Shown piece by piece: positions 53,586 through 61,600 of a stretch of DNA of 64,000 bases. Every line of letters starts with the position of its first letter. Within the stretch, counting starts at the first letter, position 1. The position numbers were made by a program, and so were the translations under genes. Source of the DNA: Mycobacterium noviomagense (lineage in GTDB: Bacteria > Actinomycetota > Actinomycetes > Mycobacteriales > Mycobacteriaceae); contig NZ_AP022583.1 of NCBI RefSeq assembly GCF_010731635.1, positions 1,860,001 through 1,924,000 of the forward strand, read 5' to 3'. The notes beneath the pieces are model-generated. The model saw only the letters and a list, made by a program, of their open reading frames with translations. It made no database searches and was not told the origin of the DNA.

Positions 53586-53819
53586 ATGGCGAAGGACCAC
53601 GGGTCAAGCGTCAAGAATGACAAGCAGTACGAGGGCTTGCGCAAGAAAGGGATGAGCAAGTCCCGAGCGGCTGCGATTGCCAACTCGCCCGGTGCGTCCA
53701 GTAGAGGTGGCAAGAGCTCGGGCAGCAGCAAGAGCAGTCGCAGCAGCGGTAGCGGCAGCGGGGGCAACCAGTCCCAGAAGAAGGCCGCCGGCCGAAAAGG
53801 CGGCAAGAAGTCGAGCTAA
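53586..53819 (+). CDS. Small basic Ser/Gly/Lys-rich protein (DUF7218-like)
   Basis: 77 residues from ATG 53586, with CAGGAGG eight bases upstream. The N-terminal half has the pattern KNDKQYEGLRKKGMSKSRAA AIANSP split here for length, a short helical motif that resembles the Rho-N/SAP-like 'KGMSKSRAAAIAN' element of small plasmid or stress proteins. The rest is low-complexity (SGSSKSSRSSGSGSGGNQ) with a lysine-rich end. The strong positive charge suggests nucleic-acid association. It converges with the methyltransferase gene 10 bp away. The function is unknown. Confidence 0.8.
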   Translation: MAKDHGSSVKNDKQYEGLRKKGMSKSRAAAIANSPGASSRGGKSSGSSKSSRSSGSGSGGNQSQKKAAGRKGGKKSS

Positions 53820-53829
53820 TCCCGAGCGG

Positions 53830-54579
53830 TCACCCGCGCTTTGCGCGGACCCACTGGAACGTGCCGACGTTCTTGGTGCGCACGGTGGCGAAGCCGTGGT
53901 CTTCCAGAATGTCGCCGATCTCGTCTTCGCCGAACACATAGGCTCCGCCGTTCGGTAGTGCCCGCCACAACCGAGCGGCGCGCCCGGCTGTCGGCACCAT
54001 CACAGTCAGCCGTCCACCGGGCCGCAGTACCCGCGCCATCTCAGCCAGAGCTGCCGCAGGATCGGGAATCAGTTGCAGCACGGCGATCGAGACCACGGCA
54101 TCGACTGTGTCGTCGCGCAGCGGAAGCCGTTGTGCGTCAGCCCGCAAGAAGCCCACCTGTGGTCCCCACCCGCCGTGGACAGCGCGGGCCAACATAGCCT
54201 CGGATAAGTCGACGCCCAACACCAGCCCGTCTTCGCCTACAGCTCGGGCGAGCGACCCGGTGATACTGGCTGGACCGCAGCCGACGTCCAAGACCACGCC
54301 CCCGGGTGAAATGTTCAGCCATTGGGTAGGCGGCTGCAGGACGCGAAGGAGCCTGCGCAGCACAGTTTGCTGGGTATCGTAGATCTTCGCCACCACAGGC
54401 GAGCTCCACATCGCCTGGATCATGCCGGTGTTCTTTACGGATGCGGCTTCTTCATCCGACCAGGCGCCGAGCACGTCGAGGTAACCCTTGCTGACATCGG
54501 GCTCCGCCGGCGGATCGGTAAGCAGCTCCACTGCCCTACGCAATGCGGGAGGCAACGTGGTCGTGTTCACTTCCGTCAT
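53830..54579 (-). CDS. Class I SAM-dependent methyltransferase
   Basis: 249 residues from ATG 54579, chosen because AAAGGA lies six bases upstream; an ATG two codons earlier would abut that site. SAM motif I is VVLDVGCGPASITGSLARAV, the acidic residue is VLGVDLSEAMLARA, and the post-motifs are RADAQRLPLRDDTVDAVVSI and EMARVLRPGGRLTVMVP. It is most like the UbiE/Methyltransf_11 group acting on small molecules or lipids. It is divergent from the following SDR gene across about 200 bp. The substrate is unknown. Confidence 0.9.
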   Translation of the reverse strand: MTEVNTTTLPPALRRAVELLTDPPAEPDVSKGYLDVLGAWSDEEAASVKNTGMIQAMWSSPVVAKIYDTQQTVLRRLLRVLQPPTQWLNISPGGVVLDVGCGPASITGSLARAVGEDGLVLGVDLSEAMLARAVHGGWGPQVGFLRADAQRLPLRDDTVDAVVSIAVLQLIPDPAAALAEMARVLRPGGRLTVMVPTAGRAARLWRALPNGGAYVFGEDEIGDILEDHGFATVRTKNVGTFQWVRAKRG

Positions 54580-54781
54580 AGACATTCCTTTCGCCAAATA
54601 CCAAGCGGTATCGCCAATTACGCAGCCGAATACGCATTCAGCGCTGTCGGTTCGAAGCCTACGCTCCGCCACTGCTGCAGCCGTTAACGCGACGAAAAAA
54701 CCCGGCAAACCAACAGCCGGTGGTTTCGAGCCGGCTCGGCTTCGCGCGTAGCGTGTCCGTGACGGCGCACAGGAGGATGCA

Positions 54782-55546
54782 ATGCACATGACCGGCAACA
54801 CCGTTGTGGTGACCGGCGGCGGCACCGGAATCGGCCGCGGCCTGGCCGAAGCATTCCACCGGTTAGGCAACCGAGTAGTCGTCGCAGGCCGGCGCCTAGA
54901 GCCGCTGCGGGCGATCACCGAGGGCAACCCGGGTATGCAGTACCTGCCGCTCGACCAGGGTGACCTCGCCAGCATCCAGCAATTCGCCGCCGAGCTAACC
55001 GGCCGCTACCCGGACCTCAATGTCGTGATCAACAACGCCGGCATCCAGCGCGTCGAGGATCTTACCGCCAGCGATACCGCGGTGGCGGAGGAGACCGTGG
55101 CGATCAACCTGCTGGGCCCGATTCGCCTTATCGCGGCGCTGCTGCCTTCATTGCTCGCAAAGCCCAACGCGGCGATTGTCAACGTCACGTCGGGGCTGGC
55201 ATTCATGCCGAGCGCATTGACACCGACCTATTGCGCCACTAAAGCAGCGCTGCATTCCTACACCCAGTCGCTGCGCTTTCAGCTGCGGGACAGCTCGGTG
55301 CAGGTGATCGAAATCGTTCCGCCGCAAGTGCAGACGGCATTGCAGGGCGAGCGGGGGTTCGACCCCAACGCGATGCCCTTGGACGACTACATCGCCGAGA
55401 CGATGACGCTGTTGCAGACCCAACCGCAGGCCGACGAGATCATCGTCGAGCGTGTCAAGCGGTTCCGCTTCGCCGAACGCGACGGGGTGTACGACGACAT
55501 CTACCCCACCTTCAACCGGGCGATCACAGCCTCGCTGCGCCGGTGA
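54782..55546 (+). CDS. DltE-like SDR oxidoreductase
   Basis: 254 residues, with AGGAGG five bases before ATG 54782. It has cofactor motif TGGGTGIGRG, VVINNAGIQRVEDL, catalytic Ser in VTSGLAFMPS and YCATK. The pattern with a long helical C-terminal segment (TMTLLQTQPQADEIIVERVK) fits the DltE/YbbO-like subgroup. It is 22 bp upstream of the NmrA-type gene on the same strand, so both are probably one transcript. Substrate unknown. Confidence 0.9.
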   Translation: MHMTGNTVVVTGGGTGIGRGLAEAFHRLGNRVVVAGRRLEPLRAITEGNPGMQYLPLDQGDLASIQQFAAELTGRYPDLNVVINNAGIQRVEDLTASDTAVAEETVAINLLGPIRLIAALLPSLLAKPNAAIVNVTSGLAFMPSALTPTYCATKAALHSYTQSLRFQLRDSSVQVIEIVPPQVQTALQGERGFDPNAMPLDDYIAETMTLLQTQPQADEIIVERVKRFRFAERDGVYDDIYPTFNRAITASLRR

Positions 55547-55568
55547 GCAAGAACTTAGGAGAACAGCG

Positions 55569-56423
55569 ATGCGAGTCTTGATGGTGGGAGCAACGGGACG
55601 CCATGCCCACTGGGTCTTGCGTGAGCTGACCAAGCGAGGCGTCGCGGTGCGGGCGTTGGTCCGTAATCGGGAGCGAGCGAAGGTAGCCCGGGATAGCGGC
55701 GTCGACGAGACGGTCATCGGCGACCTGACTGATCCGGCCGGCCTCACCGAAACAGTCGCGGGCATGGATGGCGTCTTCCACATCGGCCCGGCGCATGCGG
55801 CGGGAGAGGCGCAGATGGGCCTGGCAATGGTCGATGCCGCGCGGGCAGCGGGGGTGCAGAAGTTCGTCTTTTCCGGGGTCATTCACCCGTCGATCTCGGC
55901 GATGACCAATCACGCCGCCAAGCTGCCCGTCGAGGAGGCCCTCTACAGCTCGGAGATGGATTTCACGGTGCTGCAGCCGGCGCGGTTCATGCAGAATTTC
56001 GAGCGCTCCTGGGACGACATTGTCCAGCATGACCGGTTGGCGCAGCCTTACTCCCTGTCGTCGAAGATGTGCTCGGTGGACTACCGCGACGTCGCCGAGG
56101 TCGCCGCGATAGCGATGACCGGCAATCGACTCAGCTACGGCACCTTCGAGCTGTGTGCACCCGGGATGCTGGATAGCTACGAAACTGCCGCACTCCTCAG
56201 CGAGGTGCTCGGAAGGCCGATCACAGCCGTGCAGATACCGATTGACGAATTCGCCTCCCAGCTGCCCGAGGGGCCCTTCCGGGACGGCATGCGGCGGATG
56301 ATGGCCCACTATGACGAACACGGTTTGCCGGGCGGAAATGCGGTGGTGCTGCGGGCGATCCTGGGTCGAGAACCACGATCGCTCAAAGACTACTTCGCCG
56401 AACTCGCTTCGCGAGCCGACTGA
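55569..56423 (+). CDS. NmrA-like NAD(P)-binding protein
   Basis: 284 residues from ATG 55569, with AGGAGAACAGCG upstream. The N-terminal Rossmann motif is MRVLMVGATGRHAHWVLREL, followed by VRALVRNRERAKVARDSGVD and GMDGVFHIGP. The active-site tyrosine of true SDRs is not evident, which is usual for the NmrA/atypical SDR branch. Such proteins act as redox sensors or as reductases. It forms an apparent operon with the DltE-like gene upstream. The function is not determinable. Confidence 0.88.
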   Translation: MRVLMVGATGRHAHWVLRELTKRGVAVRALVRNRERAKVARDSGVDETVIGDLTDPAGLTETVAGMDGVFHIGPAHAAGEAQMGLAMVDAARAAGVQKFVFSGVIHPSISAMTNHAAKLPVEEALYSSEMDFTVLQPARFMQNFERSWDDIVQHDRLAQPYSLSSKMCSVDYRDVAEVAAIAMTGNRLSYGTFELCAPGMLDSYETAALLSEVLGRPITAVQIPIDEFASQLPEGPFRDGMRRMMAHYDEHGLPGGNAVVLRAILGREPRSLKDYFAELASRAD

Positions 56424-56483
56424 CCGGCATGCCATACGGGACCGACCGCTTCACGGTGGGCGCGGACTGGTGAGAATAGTTCC

Positions 56484-57350
56484 ATGAACGTCGGGGCCAA
56501 GGTGATCGACAAACTAGTCAACCCGGCGCGGGTTTCAGATCCCGACAAGTTGCGCCGTGCCGTCTCCGGCAAAACCGTGCTGGTGACCGGGGCGTCATAC
56601 GGCGTGGGCGAGGCGACCGCTCGAGCGCTTGGCGCGGCACGCGCGACCGTACTGGCCGTCGCTCGCTCGGCCGAACGCCTTGATGACTTGGCGGCATCCA
56701 TCAACACCGGTGGGGGACGAGCGGTCGCCTACCCGGCCGATCTCACCGACGAATCCGCCGTCAACACGCTGACCAAACGCATCGCCGACGACCACGGGCC
56801 ACTCGACATTGTGGTGAGCAATGCCGGTAAGTCGATCCGACGGTCGTTGCATCATCAATATGACCGCCCGCACGATTTTCAGCGCACCATCGACATCAAC
56901 TACCTGGGGCCGATCCGGTTGCTGCTGGGAGTTCTTCCGGCGATGCGGGAGCATGGGGGCGGGCACATCATCAGCGTTTCGAGCGTCGGAGTACGGGTTC
57001 CGCCCGGCCCGCAGTGGGGTGCCTATCAGGCATCCAAGGGAGCATTCGACATCTGGCTGCGCAGCGTCGCTCCAGAGCTGCACGCTGACGGTGTCGACGT
57101 CACGTCGATTTACCTCGCGCTGGTCCGCACCAGGATGACCGAGCCCACGCCGCTGCTACGCAAACTCCCGGGGCTGTCCGCCGAGGAAGCCGCCGATGTG
57201 GTCGCCAAAGCGATCATTGAACGGCCGCGCACGATCGAGCCGTGGTGGGCGTGGCCCGCAGAGCTCACCTCGGTGGCGCTGGCCGGGCCTGTGGATTGGG
57301 CGGCGCGACTCTGGTATCGGTACGCCATCGAAAACAAGCGCCACCAATGA
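56484..57350 (+). CDS. SDR oxidoreductase paired with a broken acyl-CoA synthetase gene
   Basis: 288 residues. Cofactor motif TGASYGVGEATARALG, IVVSNAGKSIRRSL, catalytic Ser in ISVSSVGVRVPPGP and YQASKGAFDIWLRS. The extended C-terminus (RPRTIEPWWAWPAELTSVAL) is seen in mycobacterial SDRs that sit beside fadD genes and act on lipid intermediates. Its stop overlaps an ATG (57347) that begins the remnant of such a fadD, so the two were once translationally coupled. Confidence 0.9.
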   Translation: MNVGAKVIDKLVNPARVSDPDKLRRAVSGKTVLVTGASYGVGEATARALGAARATVLAVARSAERLDDLAASINTGGGRAVAYPADLTDESAVNTLTKRIADDHGPLDIVVSNAGKSIRRSLHHQYDRPHDFQRTIDINYLGPIRLLLGVLPAMREHGGGHIISVSSVGVRVPPGPQWGAYQASKGAFDIWLRSVAPELHADGVDVTSIYLALVRTRMTEPTPLLRKLPGLSAEEAADVVAKAIIERPRTIEPWWAWPAELTSVALAGPVDWAARLWYRYAIENKRHQ

Positions 57351-57720
57351 CGACGACGAGCGTGATCACCACGGCTCGGGCCCTGCTGCGCTCCCGACTA
57401 CTCAGTCCACCAGGCCCGGCCGGGTGACATGCCTGCTTCGCGAAGTGGGTCGTGGCGGCACAAATCCGTTACCTTGGGGCGATGGCAACCGCACTGGCCG
57501 AACATTGCGACATCGCGGACAACGCGGTGATTGGTGTGCCTGACGAGCGGTTCGGGCAGCGCCTGGCGCCTAAGTCGTTCCGCGACCCGGCAGCGGCATC
57601 AGCGAAAGGTGAACCGCGAAGTCCCTGTGTGGCAGGGTTTCCTGCTTCGGATAGCCAGAGACATCCACATCGTCATGAGTATTTCACGCAACCCCGCCGA
57701 CAAGGGTGCTGTGAAAAGAA
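57347..57720 (+). pseudogene. Acyl-CoA synthetase (fadD) remnant with a large internal deletion
   Basis: The N-terminus is recognisable from ATG 57347 (TTTSVITTARALLRSRLLSP), then, after frame changes, REVGRGGTNP. The sequence then jumps directly to C-terminal fadD features: ALAEHCDIADNAVIGVPDER, FGQRLA, and later ARDIHIVMSISRNPADKGAV. The ATP/AMP-binding core of about 400 residues is missing, and several frameshifts and stops separate the surviving parts. It is certainly non-functional. It directly follows an SDR gene with an ATGA overlap. Confidence 0.75.
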
Positions 57721-57767
57721 CTGCCTGCGTAGCCTTCTCGCCCGGCACCTGCTGCGGTTGATCACGA

Positions 57768-58643
57768 TTAGGCGGGATGTGCTGCGAAGAACTGCCAGAA
57801 CGTTTGGGTGGCGTTCAGCGAATGCGACGTCGGGCTTCCCCGTTCGAGGAATGTGGTGCCGCCTGGCCATTGGTGCCCGCCGCCGTCGATGGTGATCAGC
57901 ACCACGCTGCGGTTGTGCGGGCACGCAGCGGTCGAAGTGGTGACCGGACCGGCGTTGCTGAGGGCAGGTGGCCCGCAGTGGTCAACTTGACGCCAGAAGG
58001 CGTTGACGTCGGCAATCGACGGTCCGTTGACGACACTGGCGCCCTGCCCCCCGTTATAGGGGACCAACCGGTCGGCGGTGCCGTGGATGTGCATCACCGA
58101 GGTCGGGTGCGGTGTGGCGCAGGCGTCGAGTTGGGTGGCCGAATCCGGCCCGATGGCGGCAAAGACGCCGCTGTTGCAGGCCAGTGTGTAGCTCATGAGG
58201 CCGCCGTTACTGATGCCGGTGGCATACACACGCGCACGGTCGATACCGATAGAGTCGCCGATCCGTCCCACCATCGCGGTGATGAAGCCGACGTCATCGA
58301 TCCCGTCACGGGCGGGCCGCCCGCAGCAGCCGTGAGCGTTCCAGGCCCGGCCGATCCCGTCCGGGTAGGCGACGACGAACTTGGCGGAGTCGGCCAACTG
58401 ATCCCAGCCGTATGAGTTTTCAGCTTGCTCTCCGGTGCCGAATCCGCCGTGCAACATGACGACCAGCGGGGCAGCCGCGGGTAAGCCGGCGGGCTTGTAC
58501 ACCCGGTAGGCGCGGTCGAGCCCGTCGAACCTCAGGTTGTGCGCACTGGTGCCGTCGGGATACGCGGTCTCGGGCGAGCCCGCCACTGAACACGCCGCCA
58601 CCGCAAGCAACATACCGAGCAGCGCGGCGAGCCGAATAATCAC
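57768..58643 (-). CDS. LpqC-like lipoprotein esterase (polyhydroxybutyrate depolymerase-like)
   Basis: 291 residues. The N-terminus is a lipoprotein signal (LAALLGMLLAVAACSVAGSP) with lipobox LAVAAC, so the protein should be anchored outside the membrane. The hydrolase domain has VVMLHGGFGTGEQAE, nucleophile elbow ATGISNGGLM, HIHGTADRLVPYNGG (acid) and DGGGHQWPGG (catalytic His). Four or more cysteines suggest disulfides. It resembles Mtb LpqC (Rv3298c), which lies elsewhere in that genome. It is 56 bp from the ctpI stop on the same strand. Substrate unknown. Confidence 0.88.
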   Translation of the reverse strand: MIIRLAALLGMLLAVAACSVAGSPETAYPDGTSAHNLRFDGLDRAYRVYKPAGLPAAAPLVVMLHGGFGTGEQAENSYGWDQLADSAKFVVAYPDGIGRAWNAHGCCGRPARDGIDDVGFITAMVGRIGDSIGIDRARVYATGISNGGLMSYTLACNSGVFAAIGPDSATQLDACATPHPTSVMHIHGTADRLVPYNGGQGASVVNGPSIADVNAFWRQVDHCGPPALSNAGPVTTSTAACPHNRSVVLITIDGGGHQWPGGTTFLERGSPTSHSLNATQTFWQFFAAHPA

Positions 58644-58699
58644 CGCTTCAACCTAGGCCGGGGGCTGTCCGCGCTACTGCGCGGTGGCGAAGGAACGGT

Positions 58700-61600
58700 T
58701 CACACAGTCGGGTCGGGTATCTGCTGCGAGACACCGACAGTTTTGACCAACCAAGTCGGTGCGACCACCGATAAGGCAGTGGCCGTTGCCGTCGCGCCGG
58801 CCACCCCCGTCCACGCCACCGGGCCCAGCGGCGTACACCCGAAGAAGTGGCTGACACCTGGGGTTTGCACGACGGCGACCAGGACCGCCGCGCTGCCGAG
58901 CGCCGTCGCCACGACGAGCGGGCTGTGGCGGCGAGTCATCAGCGTCTGCGCCAGCTGCGTTGCCACCAAAGCGGTCAATCCCATTGTCGCGGTGCGTCGT
59001 TCGGTGCCCGGTGTCCAACGTCCGATAGCCCACGCGGCGGTAGCGCCGGCGGCTGTGACGGCGCCGCGGGTGACGATCTGCCGCATCAGCGGCACGTCGA
59101 GCGACGGCGTCGGCTCGGTCAGTACCGCACGCTGGTAGGCACGGCGGGCTTCTTCGTCCTCCTGGTCGGCCTGGTCCTCGGATTCGTCGAGTTGCGGATG
59201 CTGTGAGGTGACGGCAACCGCAAGCGCAGGGAACATATCGGTGAGCAAATTCACGAGCAGCAGCTGCCGGGTCCCGATCGGCGCCCGGCCCGCGCCGAAT
59301 GCTGTCCCGATAATCGTGAACAGCACCTCGCCCACATTGCCGCCAACCAAGATCGTCACCGCATCGCGCACACCGGCCCACATACCGCGGCCCTCGACCA
59401 GTGCGTCGATCAGCACGCCCAGATCGTCGTCGGTCAGCACGATGTCAGCGGCGCCGCGGGCGGCTGAGGATCCGCGAGCAGTCACCCCGATGCCCACGTC
59501 GGCCATCCGGATGGCGGCGGCGTCATTGGCTCCGTCGCCGACCATCGCGGTCACTTGGCCGCAGCGTTGCAGCGCCGCAACGATCTGAACCTTTTGCTCG
59601 GGGCTGACACGGGCGAAGACCTGAACGTCGGCGGCGAGTTTGGTGCACGCTTCCTCGTCGAGCGCCGCAAGCTCGCTGCCGGTGACCACCCGCACATCCG
59701 ACGGCAGGCCCAACTGGCGGGCGATCGCTCGTGCCGTCACCGGATGATCGCCGGTGATCAGTACCACCTTGCGTTCGGCATCCAGCAGCGCCTCGATCAG
59801 GGGCCGCGCCGAAGGCCGGGCAGTGTCGGCCAAGCCGACGTAGCCGAGCAATTCAAGGTCCTGCGCGGCGGCATCGACCTCGTCGGCGTCGGTGGCGTCT
59901 TCGGTGGTTTCTCCGTCCCAGCTGCGCTGTGCCACTGCAAGCACACGCAAGCCTTGTTCGGCCAGGCCGTGCACCAACGACTCCGCGTGGTCACCCTCGG
60001 CGTCGCGATCGGCGAATCGGCAACGCGGCAGGACCTGTTCGGGTGCGCCCTTAAGCATCAGCGTCGGCGGTTGCCCATCGGCGCTGGCAGTGCCGATGGC
60101 GGCCGCGTAGCCGCGACTGGACTCGAACGGTACCTCCGCGAGCACAGTCCATTCCGAATCGCCTTGGCCGCCCAGCGCATCCGCCGCGGTGAGGATCGCC
60201 TCGTCGGTGGCGTGCGCGTGCCCTTGGCCGTTGCGGGGCTGCGTACACGCGCGCGCGGCCGCCCGCAGCACCTCGGCCGCCCGCGGGTCGGCGGTGTCGA
60301 GGAACGGGCCCTCGGGCCGGGAGTCTTTCGGGACGGCACAAACCACGCGCAGCCGGTTCTCGGTAAGCGTGCCGGTCTTGTCGAAACACACGGTGTCGAC
60401 GCGGCCCAGAGCTTCGACCGTGCGTGGAGCACGGACCAGCACGCCGCGCCGCGACAGCCGCTGTGCAGCGGCAAGCTGCGCCAGCGTGGCCACCAACGGC
60501 AAGCCCTCCGGGACAGCGGCCACCGCGATCGCCACACCGTCGGCGACCGCTTGGCGCAGCGTTGCGCGGCGCAGCAACGCAAGAGCGCTCACCGCTGCTC
60601 CGCCTGCGAGTGTCACCGGAAGAACCCGGCTGGTCAGCTGACGCAGCCGGGCTTGCACGCCCGCGGCCGGTTCGACATCGGCGACGGCCGAGATCGCGCG
60701 GTGCGCCGCGGTGCCCGCACCGGTCGCCACGACGATCGCCCGAGCGTGGCCGGCGACGATCGTGCTGCCCTCGAACAGCATGCTGGCGCGGTCGGGATCG
60801 GTTGCGGCGACGGGGTCAACCTGCTTGTCCACCGGGAGCGACTCACCGGTGAGGAACGACTCGTCGACCTCGACGTCCTCGGCCACCAGGACCCGGGCGT
60901 CCGCCGGCACGACGTCCGGAGCGGCGAGGTCGATGACGTCGCCGGGGCGCAAGGAACTTGCGGTTACGGTGACGACGCGATCAGAATGCCGGGCAACGTC
61001 CAACCGGCGCCGGGTCGTCGCCACGGCCGGGACCACGACCCGGCGCGCGAACTTCTCCTGTTCGGCGAACAGCTCAGCCGCCGCGGCCTCGGCCCGTAAC
61101 CGTTGCACGCCACCGACTATCGCGTTGGCGGTCATCACACCGGTGACCAGTAGCGCGTCGACGTTGCTGCCGACAATCGCCGACGCCGCCGCTCCCACCG
61201 CCAGAATCGGCGTCAGCGGGTCGTTGAGCTCGGCGCGCGTCGCGGCAAGCAAGCGGCCGACCGCCGCCGCCGGCCCGCGCAGCGGTCTCACCAGTGGGGT
61301 GTAGGACAAGTCGTCGGCAACGCGGCGCCATGCCGCCGCGCCGGGCTCGATGACCAAGGGCCGCGTACGGCTGGTCAGCCGCGAGTAGACGATCTCCGGG
61401 TCGAGCGCATGCCAAGCGGTCAGCGGTTGCGGGGTCGGATCAGGCTGGCGCAGCACCTTTGCGGCCGAGAAAGCGCCCGACGCCAACGCGGTGGCTGCGG
61501 CGGCGTTGACGGGATTGAGCCAGCGCCGCATGGCCAGTGGGCTTCCGGCACCTGTGCGCGGGTCACCGGTGACCAGCAACAGCCCGGCCAGCGTGGTGCC

